Shown: one piece after another, positions 14,001-26,000 of the stretch
Numbering within the stretch: the first letter of the stretch is position 1
Layout: each line of letters starts with the position of its first letter
Assembly: GCA_950295325.1 (NCBI GenBank)
Contig: OX485805.1
Coordinates: forward strand, 18,711,501 to 18,775,500
Length of the DNA stretch: 64,000 nt
From: Polytrichum commune
Lineage: Eukaryota > Streptophyta > Polytrichopsida > Polytrichales > Polytrichaceae
Reading direction: 5' to 3'
Made by a program: the position numbers and the translations under genes
Notes under the pieces: generated by a model
The model's input: the letters and a program-made list of their open reading frames with translations, nothing else
The model's database searches: none
What the model was told of the DNA's origin: nothing

Positions 14001-14464
14001 TTCCCAGCTGCTTTGATGCACAGGCTGTGTAGATTCGCGTATTCTTCGAGAACAGGCTTCCATTTGGCGTGACTGCCTACTAATGTCGAGCTTGATCTGG
14101 AATTAGGGCTATGGAGGCGATGGTTATACCATGAGACAAGCTCTGTCCTGCTTTTGCAAGACTGTTGTCTCTTCCAGTGCTCCTGATCAAGAATATTGAA
14201 AGAGTCGGTTGATGATTTCAGCCCTGTGTTTTTTGTCACTGTTTCCACGCTCTCCTTTAGAGCGTCCACGAGTTTTTGAATGGATGGTTCCAGCGGTGAT
14301 GAGGAAGAGCGGAGACTTGAAGGTATTAAAGCTGACATGTATCCTTCCTGATTAAGACTCGACCCGAAGTGAAACATGACCAACGTGACAATTGCCGAGA
14401 TGGAAAACAACGCCATGAATGGCGGCGATCCCGAGAGCAACACATTCTTGCTGGTGCCTTGCAT
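11024..14464 (-). CDS. GT37 family alpha-fucosyltransferase (xyloglucan/arabinogalactan fucosyltransferase-like), 564 aa
   Basis: Exons are 14464-13647, 12713-12470 and 11656-11024. Their sum is 565 codons including stop, with frame kept across both GT-AG introns. Residues ~14-33 form one hydrophobic segment after a short N-terminus, fitting a type II Golgi membrane anchor followed by a stem. The luminal part shows GT37 signatures: GMGNKVLLMASAVVYAILTQ (the GLGNR-type loop), CEPFLG, then after exon 2 VGIQARYF, then STFGGLAQAYGALRPWF, and a C-terminal Cys-containing tail. Plant GT37 enzymes transfer L-fucose from GDP-fucose to galactose or arabinose residues of xyloglucan or arabinogalactan proteins in the Golgi; the acceptor cannot be told here. 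Length is normal for the family. Exon 2 was extended to the donor at 12469 because that restores the residues expected before VGIQAR. No frame damage was seen. Confidence 0.88.
12190..13600. repeat. ~260 bp tandem repeat inside the fucosyltransferase introns
   Basis: A unit opening with GTTGATA...CCCTTT and TTTACT-TCTTTTCAGTGCTAA and continuing through AACATTGATTCAA and TTGCAACCCTGTGTTT occurs at 12844, 13105 and 13363 (period about 260 bp) in intron 1. A related unit begins at 12194 in intron 2. Exon 2 (12713-12470) sits between the intron 2 copy and the three tandem copies. Copies are diverged, so the array is not young. Confidence 0.75.
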
Positions 14465-17400
14465 CCTTGCCTCGCTCGAGCTAACAACGCTCTCGATTAA
14501 AGGAGGCCGTCAATCCACTTATAAGAATGTTACAGTCTTCGAGGTAAATTTCAATGCATGTCTGAGATTTACATGTCGACTTCGTCATCGTGTAATTCTT
14601 CAGAGAACCTAAGTGACATTAACTTGAGCGCGTTTGAGTTCAGGAGACATGTATGGGCTCAACAAACAATTATCCTCCCAAACCTGTTGCAAGAAACCCT
14701 CGCAGAATCGTCCCTTATGATCATATCCATAATCAAATGAAGGCTCACCGATAACTATACTAGACATGAACAGAGTGTTCATCAGGTTAGCTCTGAATAA
14801 TGTATATATGCATGAATGTCGTCCATGCATATATTCACAGACACGGATTACAAAGAACTCATCTGTGCCCCTCCAAGTCCATTTGAAGAGAGAAATCTCA
14901 TCATTGACCTATCAATATTCGAGTCGCAACTCATCATGCATATCGACTTTGCCACTTGATGTCAATCCGTAGATCCAACGTCCACCGTATTAAGTGACGA
15001 CAACTTAATTTATCCAATTGGTCATAAGAAGAATCCTAATCTTAAATGCGATCAAAATCTGCACACATCATGCAGCAGCAGGGAAAACTGCTAAGAGAAA
15101 AGAAAAGAAAAGAAAAGGTGTGGATCGACTTGTGGATGTATCTGAAGGAAGCCTCAATCTAATTTTCACGAAGAAGTCTCAAAGTAGACTTCACGAACAA
15201 GAGGCATAGGAAACTCTAACTTATTTTGCAAGAACCCAAACTTCAAAATTGCATCACATGGTGATCTCATCATAGTTTCCCATCCTTCCAGTGCAAAAAA
15301 ACCAAACAGCTACGTCTACACTTCGTAAGACTTAGGCTACAAGTAACCTGCTTCAGAATGCACAGTGTAACAGAAATTGTATACACAATATTCTTCAGAA
15401 TTGCTGCAATATAATTTATATTCGCACGGGTCATCTTGAATTGCAGCAAGACTTCGATCAGCAGCAGGCAGGCGTTAAATTGTTGAGCTTATAACGTCCA
15501 TACTCTAATTCGTAAGCGGCATGATCAGATATACCTACTTCTTGGCATGCATTTGAGCACATCATAATTAAGTACAGTGTCCCAAGTTCTTGAACCCTGA
15601 CTCCATGCCATCATCAAAACTTGAGACGCTTTCGATTCCACACAAGATCAGCTGGTGATGAGTTGGAATGGGCAATTTACTGCTCGCAGTATGGAATCCT
15701 ATGACCTAATTTTGTAGGACTCGCTCTAATGTTATTGAGTCAGAGTGTGCACCTTCCACACACACTGACTCAGCTGGTTCGAAAGAATTCGTTTGATAAG
15801 ATGTACCAGAATATAGGGTATCGGAATTTCGATAAGGTTGAATTTTGATCAGGCCGGAACCAATAGTGCCATGACACATGTCCTAGTTTTGGGTGTTAAA
15901 GTGAGTAGGAAATGAGTGGTTAAAATAAGCGGTTTTGGTAGACTCTAGACATTGGAAAAAGTTTGGGTTGACTTTTGGCTTGAATTGTTTTTAGTAATTT
16001 CAATTTAAGGAATAAAATTATTGAAAAATTTGCAATCCTCCTTATTTCTATTATCCTACACGGAAATTTGCACCGCCTTGTATTTCTCTAGATTTGGCGC
16101 AAAATCTCCTAAGTGACCGGTAATGGCCATCTCTACTCTATATGACCATTAAATGAACATGAGAATCTTCAATTAAGATAATGAATGAGATATTAAAATA
16201 AGCTTCATAAATCATGAGGAAATTGGGTTCACAATATAAAAAATTTGAAATAGAGCTTGAGTGGCAACACTTTCCTCTTAAATCTCAACAATTTCCACTC
16301 AAAATTTATCTTTTTAGATTGAGAAACTAATTTTCAAGTTGGAGTCCAATCTTGAATCCAAAAATAAGGTCCATTGAGATTGGAGCACAAGTTTCTTGGA
16401 CTATAACCCTAATGTAAACCCATCCCAAGTAAAATATTAGTGAACAAGTAGGACACCTTGTTGCTTCATACATCTACCTATGAACAGTTATAGGTGCCTA
16501 TTATTTGACAATTTGATTTTATATTTAATATGAATGTTCCTTATAATAATGAATTAAAAAAAATTGTACCTATTGTATATCAAAGGGTACGCCCTTCTAT
16601 GGATATCCTCATCTTGTCAGTCTTATAAGTTAATTATGAGAAATGCTTAGATGCATAAGAGTGAGTGTCTATATGGTACTAAGATTGCGAATACATTAGA
16701 GTATGTGTCCAAAATTCCTCTTGATAGACTTTACTTTTCAGACTCCAAATTAGACTTGAACTTGAAAATTGTTTTCTCAAAGTATAGTAATCTCCTGCTT
16801 AAGTACACACTTTGAACAAGAGCCGTTGGTGTGCACTTAGTTGATAGGTGAGTACTTTACTCATATATATCGCTTTCAATGCCCTTTGATTCGATTTGAC
16901 GAATCACAACGGGAAACATATGAAACATGAGGCAATCTGCTTGACCGAAGCCCACAATGTGAAATCATTGTAAAGTTGAGCAAGTTGAATGCGTTGAGCA
17001 AGCGGGTGATGGGGTGGAGTATGAAGTTAGTGAAGGCGCCATCCAGAAAGTCTAGGACAATTGGGAGAACATAGTGCAACAAAATCCAGCCTATCAAGAC
17101 ATTTGTTGAATCTAAAAGTGCACCCAACTTCAAAGGCTTCGAAGCTCTACACAACACTGGCCTCGACATCAAAGACCAATTGCTTTGCTCCGATGTTCAA
17201 ACGGAAGCTAGACAAATGTATGATGAACTGCGACGATCGTTTGTGACATTTCATTGAAACGTTAACAAACTGACATTGAATGTCAAGGGTAAACAATTCA
17301 TGCATTTGCGACGAATGACTCTCCATGACATGTTCAGACAATAAAGTATGAACCTTGATTTTTGTCAGAAAAATTGCACACTTAAATCATGATGCGTACT

Positions 17401-17707
17401 TAAGCGGGAGATTATTGTAGAGGGAGTAATTTCTTCAACGGAGTCTCTCTACATTTGATAGGAAAATGATATCACATTATAATTCTCACTTCATCTTTCA
17501 TACCTTTGACCTGTACATGGACCCTCCTTGGGTCCAAAGTTTTGCTCTCGACCAATAGGATTGCTCAATTTTTGTAATTTGTCTGATCTTGGTCTTTGAT
17601 CTTGGACCCTGGTGCAAACCCACCGTAAGGCACGGACTTGTGAACACTTGTTGAGTGCAAACTTCAAAGTGATCACAAGTGCGCTTGGGAGCGCGTAGCC
17701 TACTTTA
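14465..17707. other. Intergenic stretch with repeats, no supported gene
   Basis: This holds the fucosyltransferase upstream flank, an (AAAAG)n run near 15098-15117, and a dispersed-repeat segment near 15800-16150. That segment shares GGTAGACTCTAGACATTGG and flanking words with 58030-58680. A short inverted pair is present: the complement of GTGTACTTAAGCAGGAGATT near 16788-16810 faces GCGTACTTAAGCGGGAGATT near 17393-17412. The second arm is followed by TTGTAG, like the polypurine tract/LTR border of a copia element. No intact ORF of known type was found. Confidence 0.5.
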
Positions 17708-18593
17708 GGCAAGGTTCCATGTACTGGTCCCGGTCCGTTTTTAAAAAAAATAAATGGGTGGGCCAATGAAAGGAGGGTGGTGCCATGTGCCCATCCCTCT
17801 CACCCCAGGACCGGTATCCCACATGGATGGGTGTCCCTCATTGTACGTTGTGCAAGGACCAGTGCCAAAGGACGGGCGGTCTTAACGGTCACAAGAAAGA
17901 CATGCGCTGGTTAGAAAGCTTAGGTGACCGGATCGGCCGGTCACCTTGGGTACACCCTTGGGTGCTAAAGGCCACTTTGTTCTTCAAGTCCTTTCTTTTG
18001 AGGAGTACTCCTAGGGCTCATGCCCGGTTGTCTTAAGTTTATCCAAAGTAAACGCATGTTATGTTTGCAAATCTATTAACGCAAAAATAATGAACTATGT
18101 GCTTTTACTTTAAATTCATTCTAGACTACCGTTATCTTAATTATAATCAATATGTACTAATGATGGCCCATGTTATGTGTCGGGTTTAATTAAAAAATGT
18201 ATAAAAAATCACTTCTAAACAACGTACAATGACGATTTCAACTAAAATAATAATATTTATAAATATTTATATATTTCCATAGATGAAATTAGTATCAACC
18301 TACGCATATCAACAACACATAATTTGGAATTCATTCAATAAATGTATGGAAACTGATGTGCAAATCTAATATGAATAGTTAAATGATGATGACCTTCATT
18401 GCTAGTCACCTTCATAAAATGTCTTGTCTTATCACTCACCAAATTTAATGAGAAAGTAGGAAATTGAATTAACCAACACCCCACATAGAAGTACCCCTAC
18501 ATAAAATGGGTAATATCACCCATTTTTTGGATGATGTCACCCGTTTGGTACCCATTAAAAAATGGACCGGGACCGGTACATGGAATTTGGCCC
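17708..18593. mobile_element. PIF/Harbinger-like MITE (886 bp, TTA target duplication)
   Basis: The left end reads GGCAAGGTTCCATGTACTGG and the right end, on the opposite strand, reads GGGCCAAATTCCATGTACCG. Homology of the inverted arms continues through TCCCGGTCC and a (T/A)n-TGGGTG tract for about 50 bp. TTA flanks both sides (17705-17707 and 18594-18596), the 3-bp target typical of PIF/Harbinger. There is no transposase ORF, so it is non-autonomous. An internal hairpin (AAATGGGT...ACCCATTT) lies near 18507-18528. The right end is 159 bp upstream of the PSMD5 start codon, so it probably sits within that gene's promoter region. Confidence 0.75.
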
Positions 18594-18752
18594 TTAGGGA
18601 GGTGACCCGGCAAAGCAAGGGATCGACCCTGCTTTCCTGCTGGTCCGTATGACGTGGACCCGCTGCTCGATCGGGTCACCCATCGTCTCTCTCCCAAAGG
18701 GTTTTAGCAGAGCAAGACGATTTCGTTTGAGCTTCCCATTTGCAGTTTTACG

Positions 18753-20375
18753 ATGGCTATGGCGGAGATGGACGTGGACCTGCCCTCAGTGGACCTACCC
18801 ATGCTGGCCGCAGCGGCCTCTGATTTCTCTGCGTACCCTGGTCAGCTTTCAGACACCGCTGCACAGAATTTCTTGACAAAGTTTCCGCTCCCGGTTCTGT
18901 TAGGAGCGCTTCAGGCAGGGAGCGATGTCCCTGGCCTGGAAACCTCAGTGGTAACCTCATTAGAGCGTGTGTTCAAAACGAATTACGGCAGATCGCTGTT
19001 ACCTCACACGCTACAATACGCAGCCGCGGGGCTAACAGCGCCGTCGCCGTTAGTACGAAAGTTAACATGTGTAGCCATCGCCACTTTGTTGGAGAATAGT
19101 GGTAAAGATCGAGGTGCTGTGCAAGCTGTGCAAGAATCGCACGTGACAGGTCCTCTGCTTCTTGCAATTGGAGATAGCGATGCTTCTGTAGCGAAAGCGG
19201 CCTCTGACGCATTGGCCAAGTTAGCTCAAACACCAGAGGGTTTGGAGCTAATTTTCACAGACAAGGGGGCTGGAGTGGGGCAGTTGACGGAGTTGACGAA
19301 GAATGCTTCTGCTGTGATTCGCATACGTGCGCTCTCTTTAGCGGAGACGATATTTGGCGTGTCGGATGCGGCTGGGGTTGCGGTACAGGAGTCTGGAGTT
19401 TTCAATGTACTCGCAGCAGAGCTTGATAACAGCGATGACATGTTAGCACAGTTGAATGCGTTGGAGCTTCTTTGCGACCTAGCATCGACTCCTCACGGCG
19501 CTAGGTTTCTTCTGGCAGGTAGTTTAATTGGTCGGTTGACCTCGACCATATGTAATCAGGGATTGGATCCGCTGGTACGGTCTCAGGCTATGACCGTCGC
19601 CGCGAGGCTGACTGCTTTATACGATGCATCGAGTGTTTCCCCTATGTCTGGATCGGATGCTATGGGAATTATTCGTGCATTTGGCGAACTACTTGGATAT
19701 CTGGAGAGGGTGGAAGAAAGCGGCCCTATTGCCGATGGAACTGAACATGAGAATGCTCTCGATGCGCTTGCACTCATAGGAAAGACACAGAAAGGAGCTG
19801 AGCTTCTTTTCGATCCACACACATTAGTTGGACGTCATGTAATGAATGCCGCTTTCCTTAATCGTGGTGCTGGGGTGAAATTGGCGGGGATACACGCCTT
19901 AGCAACTATCGCAGGCTCGGAACGAACACCGGAAAGCTTACTGTTGAGGGACGATGTTGAAGTACAAATGAAAGACATGATCTATGCAGCTGCGGGAGAG
20001 AGGTCGCCTACTCGCACTCCTGCAGGAATGTTCCTCATTTTTTTCCGGCAATCACCTGACGTGAGACTTGCGATGTACCGCCTGACGACGCCAATGCTGG
20101 CGCGGCTATGGTGTTTACGTGAGCTTTGTGGGTCTAGGGATTTGATTGATTTTCTTCTCGATCCTCGTCTGGAGAATAAGAAAGAGGCTATGGAATGGCG
20201 GCACGTATGCTGTGTGGCCATGACGACTGCACTTTCTTCAGCAATTCAGCGAGGAGAGCTTCCGAAAACGGAAACCTTAAGCCGATTGGAAGAGTTTGTG
20301 CGAAAAGGTCCCTTTCAAAGCAAAGATGGGTCCAAGGGTGCAATTCCGATATATGCAACTCAAGAGCGTATGTAG
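18753..20375 (+). CDS. PSMD5: 26S proteasome non-ATPase subunit 5 (PSMD5/S5b) ARM-repeat assembly chaperone, single exon, 540 aa
   Basis: One uninterrupted 540-codon frame. It begins MAMAEMDVDLPSVDLPMLAA; a second in-frame ATG follows two codons later. The N-terminal region (ASDFSAYPGQL...FLTKFPLPVLLGAL...DVPGLETSVVTSLERVFKT) is the typical PSMD5 opening. After it the protein is alpha-helical ARM/HEAT-like to the end, closing IPIYATQERM. PSMD5/S5b (yeast Hsm3) binds Rpt ATPases during assembly of the 19S base and is absent from the mature 26S proteasome. The plant homologue (Arabidopsis At3g15180 type) has similar length. There is no intron. A Harbinger-like MITE lies just upstream, and a broken copy of the last ~270 bp of coding sequence plus 3' flank follows at 20755. 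Confidence 0.9.
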   Translation: MAMAEMDVDLPSVDLPMLAAAASDFSAYPGQLSDTAAQNFLTKFPLPVLLGALQAGSDVPGLETSVVTSLERVFKTNYGRSLLPHTLQYAAAGLTAPSPLVRKLTCVAIATLLENSGKDRGAVQAVQESHVTGPLLLAIGDSDASVAKAASDALAKLAQTPEGLELIFTDKGAGVGQLTELTKNASAVIRIRALSLAETIFGVSDAAGVAVQESGVFNVLAAELDNSDDMLAQLNALELLCDLASTPHGARFLLAGSLIGRLTSTICNQGLDPLVRSQAMTVAARLTALYDASSVSPMSGSDAMGIIRAFGELLGYLERVEESGPIADGTEHENALDALALIGKTQKGAELLFDPHTLVGRHVMNAAFLNRGAGVKLAGIHALATIAGSERTPESLLLRDDVEVQMKDMIYAAAGERSPTRTPAGMFLIFFRQSPDVRLAMYRLTTPMLARLWCLRELCGSRDLIDFLLDPRLENKKEAMEWRHVCCVAMTTALSSAIQRGELPKTETLSRLEEFVRKGPFQSKDGSKGAIPIYATQERM

Positions 20376-20754
20376 AGAGCGGACCGATACCCATCTCTGT
20401 GTAGGGTTTTTAAAAATGATTTTGGCAGTATACCGGAGGATGTAGGCTTGTAAAGGTACATAAATTGAGAAAAACGATTGTATAGAAACTAAAATTTCAA
20501 AATCCGGCGTAATTATGTGCGTTTATCTGTCATTTCAGATTTTGAGCTCGTCTTTCTTCTTCTTTTAAGTCTTTTGGCAGGTCTGTTGTAGTTTCACATG
20601 CCGGTTTTCAGGCGAATGATCCCCCGCTCAACTCAGCTCATCAAGTCGTGAATTTTTTATCATGATGCAATGCTTTCTCCTATTCTATTCCTCTTGAAGT
20701 TTGGATGCGGGTTCTGGCTTGGGTTGGCCATTGTTTGGACCATGAAACATCCCT

Positions 20755-21350
20755 AAAACTTTGTGGTTCTAGTGATTTGATTAAATTTTTTCTCGTTTTT
20801 CGTCTGGAGAATAAGAAAGAGGCTATGGAATGGCGGCATGTGGGCTGTGTGGCCATGACGACTGCACTCTCTTCGGCAACTCAGCGGGGGAGCTTCCTAA
20901 AACAGAAACCCTAAGCCGATTGGAAGAGTCTGTCCGAGAAGGTGCCTTCCAAAGCAAATATGGGCTAAGGCTCAATTCCAATATACGCAAGTCAGGAGCG
21001 TATGTAGAGATCGGACTCTTATACTTCTCTATGTAGTGTTTGAAATATGATTTTGGCAGTATACCTGAGGATTTAGGTTTTGTAAAGGTACATAACATTG
21101 GCAAGAAAACACTATAGAAACCAAAATTTCAAATATCCTGCGTCATTGTGTGCGTCTCTATCATCTCGGTTTTTGAGCTCGTCTATTCATCTGAAGCCTT
21201 TTGGCAGGTCTCTTGTATTTATATGGCGGTTTACAGGTGGATGTTCCTCCGCTCAATTCCTTAACTCATCAAAACGTGATGAATCTTATCTCATTCCTCT
21301 CTAAGATTTGATGTGGGTTTTGATTTGGGTTGGCTATTGTTTGGACCATG
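20755..21350 (+). pseudogene. Broken tandem copy of the PSMD5 3' end and 3' flank
   Basis: The stretch matches 20108-20745 collinearly, e.g. GTCTGGAGAATAAGAAAGAG at 20168 and again at 20802. It continues past the stop through the 3' flank to GTTTGGACCATGA at both ends (20732 and 21339). The copy lacks any upstream coding sequence. A 1-nt loss in the CAGCGAGGAGAGCTTCC equivalent (CAGCGGGGGAGCTTCC) shifts the frame, and later indels follow. It is a local 3'-end duplication of roughly 600-630 bp, not a retrocopy, because untranscribed-looking flank was copied too. Confidence 0.85.
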
Positions 21351-23079
21351 ACAAATGGGCTAGGGAAGGGGAATGCCTTTTTTTCTTCTTCCAATCTCAA
21401 CATTCCTGAAGATATTGGCTTGGCTAAGAAAGAGTTCCCCTTGCGGATACTGGGAATAACTTTGCAGTTCAAATTATTTACATCTTAGATGTCCCCTATG
21501 GGTATGGCCATATGCATCTTAAGTGACATTATTGGACCAGGTTCGCAGGACCAGGGACACGCACACTCTTGCTAAGATTATTTCTGCAACTTGCTGTTCA
21601 TTTCGCAATCTCTTCCGGGAACATCATGTGATGAAGCAATCAAGATCGCAGATTGATGGGGTTCATCAACCTTAATCTGATCATGAGATTACACAGGTGA
21701 GGCGGGAGATTACTCTGTATTTAGCATGCATCCATTTTGTTCATGCACATGTAAATCAACACTTTAAGTCGTCCGGAAATGTAGAAGCCCCATGCTGTCC
21801 AGAGCGGCACTATATCCAGCTACCACAGTTATTTAACATGTTTGACTTTAATAACATACATATTACTTAAGCCTGTGGTGAAGGTACATACTATACGAGG
21901 AATACAAGATCACATAGGAGAGGTTTGTAAGGACTGAAGGGGGAGTTGAGAACTCATAAGGCATGCCCGTGTTACCCTCCTCTTCAACATCTTAGGGCAG
22001 CTCAATGGTTTGCTGCCTCCAAAGGTCAACTGGAGAGCTGATGGGATTCAGTCAAAAGTGCCAATTCAGTTATCTTGCAGACACCTCCTCTGGGTCGCTT
22101 GGGCGTGGTAGAGTTGGTCTTTCTACCTACTGCTTTCTCCATCATGGCATGAGACCCCTTGAAAAGCAGGAGTCAATCCGGTCTTCCTTGGCCAAGCATC
22201 ATATATTACATGGTTTAGATGGCTTTTCTGGGGTTCTGGAATTTCCGGCTTAGGGGTTGTCTATTATGTGGGAGTCAGTCAGTGGACTTAGCATTTCTGG
22301 GTTTCAAGTGTTTTCAGGAAAACTACAGATGTGGAAAGACTCTCAGGTGATATTTTCATGCCGAATGCAGGTGGGCAACTCAACGTTCAAGGTCAGCAGC
22401 GATCACTTCATATTCTTGAGATTTTGATTTCATCCTTGAAGAGAAGCTCCTGAATCTCCTTTGAATGCTGAATTTGGAGCCGTAACTTCTGCAGTTGGTT
22501 CATGAAATTTCCAAGCTTCTCATTGTGTGTCCATTGCATCCATGAAAATGCTCAATCTCCAGTCTGCTTTACGACCACGGTCATATCCCAAGGATCTTCC
22601 TTAGAAACCTCAATGTCATCTGAAACCACCATTCGACAGCGTATACAAGGGATATGAACCACAATCAACACCCCTTTGACATGCTCCTTGCAGATACTAC
22701 TATAGTAGGCCTATGGTGCTGTGCCTCCTTCAAGCCACGGCAGGTTAACTCATGCGTGTCTTCAAAAATAGGTGTCTGTAAGTGGCTTTGAGCATCCTGC
22801 AACTAAAAGCTATGGGCCTGAGCTTTGTGGAGAAACCTTGTCTCCGATGATTGCATCCACCTTGTCGCCCACTTGTCTCTTTACAAAATCTGTTGAATTG
22901 GTGCAGATTCTACATTCCCATGGCAAGTTGGCCAATGGTACTTCTGATTACAGAAAGTGCTCACAAATTCCTGGATCTAATTGTTGCAGGAGTATGATAA
23001 TCGTTCATAGGCCGCTTGTGCTATGATGATGTGGTCATGACACGAAGGCGGGAGATAGGACAGGAAGTGTGGATCAAGG
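21351..23079. other. Stretch upstream of the coiled-coil gene, no supported coding
   Basis: Short ORFs only (for example 22005-22253, 82 aa) with no recognisable family. It may hold the promoter and 5' leader of the gene starting at 23080, or old transposon debris. Confidence 0.4.
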
Positions 23080-26000
23080 ATGGAAGATCAAGAACTTAGT
23101 CCAAAGTTAAGCGACCATAATAACCGTAACACTGAAGCCTTGAAGGATCCACCTCCTCAGACAGAAACAACAACTAAAGCAATCACGGTATTAAATTTCT
23201 GTTTTGAGATTCTCCTCTAGACGTAAGAGGAATTGTGCCGAAAGGTTGAAACTATCCACAGCTGATCATTGTTTGGTATCCTACGTGAATACTTTTTTGC
23301 AAGCTCACAATGTCATGTATTGCTGTGGATATTATGATGAGGGGAGAAGGTTGAGGTGTGCCTTAAAGTATAATGGAATGCATCCCAGGCCAATGAAACT
23401 GAAATAAGCATTTGAGTATGGCAGTCAGATGTTGATGAGAAGACATTAGAGCTTGACAAGGAGAGGTTTCAAGTCGCATGCTTGCGGCAAAACATCATAA
23501 ACGAGTACGAGAAGAAAAGTGGGGAGCTTCTGGAGTACCTGAAAACCATGGAAGTCGCATTCCAGGAGCAGCGGCAGGAATATGTGAAGCGTGAAGCCGC
23601 ACTGCAGAAAATAAACGAGGAGCTCAGGAAGGAGATAGGCCAGAAGTCGAAATTGGCACAAGATGCTGATGAGGTTTTGTTGGCCAACAGCTCTCGACAT
23701 CCTGAGGAGATCCGCAAATTGGAGAAGGCACTTGACATCCTCAGGGCTGAGAGCATGCAGCATGAGCGGAACTTTCAATGCGAGCAAACAAGGGCCGAAG
23801 TATGACAAATTCTCCTTTCAAAGAGATTTTTCTTGTTTTGCTATGATGATTCCTATCCTCTCTTCTTGCACATCAAACATCTTAGATACTTTTGTTACTA
23901 CCAAAATCAAGGCAGAGAAACAATATTCAATCATCGAAATATCCTTCCACGTCTCTCTTTGAATTATGTAATGCAATGCGATTACAATGGATGTGATTAT
24001 GAATGTGTTACTTCTTATTTGTGTTACTGACTTGAATCTTTACCAGTTATAAGTATTGAGCACATTGAAATGTTCCGTTGAATAATTATTTTCAATCTTT
24101 CTGAGGAACAATGTGAGGGGTCTACTTCAGGGACTAGATTTGGAGATGGATTCTTTATATACCGTGGACTGTGCATTGTGGAATGATGTCTTAGGTAGAA
24201 GCCAAATAAACATCTGCCCAGGGTGAACCTGCCTCTGGCACTTTACATGGGCTGATTTCGTGAAGTTGGATCGAGTCTTCAAGCAATTTGTTGGAGGTGA
24301 AGCAAGCCTTAGCAGTCTGCACGTCAGTAAACAAGCCAATTAGAGAAATGTAATCGTGTTTCCCTACAATTTGTTTTGAACTAATGACCCCGCAGGATCC
24401 ATAGGACATTTGCATCCAGCACTAAAGCCTAACAAACTGTTCTTTGTGATTGGCCCAGAAGCTGCAAAAAATTATAGAGAATCTGCAGCTGGAGATTCAA
24501 AAGACACAGGGACTGGTGCTTAATTGGAGAAAGAAGATAGACGAAACTCGGAAGCGCATGGACGCAGAAAACCAGGAGTTTCGGCGAAAAGCAGCCCTGG
24601 GCTGGCTGTTGGGTTGCCTCTCTGGTATGTATTCTATGCACATGTGTAGACAAGCAAACCGTTTGGTTATGGACTTTACCTCCTTTGCTGTCACATTGCA
24701 TCCTTTTGGAATCAGGAAAAGTGAGATTGGAGGAACATTGCATTCTGAGTCTCACGATGTTGAAGGAGAACTTCACAGTTTTAACACCAACTCTTACTAA
24801 CAATGTGCAACAATGCTCTGATCTACCGAGTCTGACAACTGGTTTATACCCGTGCATGACGAGGTATCAGCAGTTAGGGCATATCACTCATAAATTTATG
24901 GAGAAATCAGCAATTAATACTCAAGATGTACCGAGGATTTGAGAGGTTGTGATTGGTTGTGATTGGTGAAAATCCAAGTGAAGTGTAATGAAACACAATA
25001 CAATCTGGATAGCAACCAAATGTAACAACGAGGCATTCAAAGACAGAAACCTACATTTAAAGTTTGTCTATCCTCGTCAAGCATTGAACAATTTTGTAAT
25101 ATGAAATGGATTAGTCAACGAAAAGCTCGAAAAAATGGAGTTAAATTTACATGCTCTAAATTGTGGATAAGAGTTGCATGTTTATCGACACGCTCTGGAT
25201 TTGCCTATACCGTGTCCTGTAAAAAGTTTCAGTAGAGCTGTAACTAACTTCACCCTTGGTAATGATCTGCAGAGCTTGTCCTGCGGCTAGACCCGGAAAC
25301 TGGACGGGGCAGCATAATGAAATTAGTGAGGAGGGTGCAACGGGAGCTTGAAGCAGGGAAAGATGTCTTCATTGAGGGAGGAATGCCTCGCAAATTGGAG
25401 TTGGAGTTGGAGACAATACAGCAAGAGGTCCGTCGTCTGATTGGCCACTCCCAGGCATTGTCTCAACCCACACCATTGCGTCAAGGATTAACGGAACCTT
25501 GCACCCCAACAAAGGCAAGCTGTGAGCCTCAACCCGAGACTGTGACTCCAACCTGCAAGTTCCTGGGAGGAACAGGCAGGAGGCGGTGGCGAAAGTGCAA
25601 TGATCTTGGTCAGTTTATGGACAAACCGGAGGAGGTCATGGCAAGACCATCCACTGCTCCTACTTCAAACACGTGAGTTGTTCGGACATGTCATCGACTA
25701 TGACTCTTTTGTATCATTGAAATCCCTCAAGAGGTCAACCACCAAAGATGTTTAAGTATCAAATCAGAGAAGTTTCATCAGCGGACTGAGGAATAATCCT
25801 CATCTGATGAAACTCAAAGCTGGTGTCATCCTTTGAATCTACATAAAGGTTGACTGTAATAGGTTTGTAAAGGTTCCATGTAATCTGGGACGAAGCCAAC
25901 TTCAAATCCATGTAAGATTCCATGCGAGTGTAAACAGAAATAGATAACTATATGGAACTAAGAAATTGTTCCTTGCTCCTCAACTCTCCTTTTCTCGTCT

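Noticed and set aside
14609-14830. Minus-strand 73-aa frame upstream of the fucosyltransferase
   Set aside because: It reads protein-like (GEPSFDYGYDHKGRFCEG) but has no family match I know, no splice link to the downstream gene, and the downstream start at 14464 is already good.
16788-17412. TACTTAAGC(A/G)GGAGATT inverted pair as a transposon
   Set aside because: Arms are only about 20 bp and no target duplication was found; kept only as a note in the intergenic entry.
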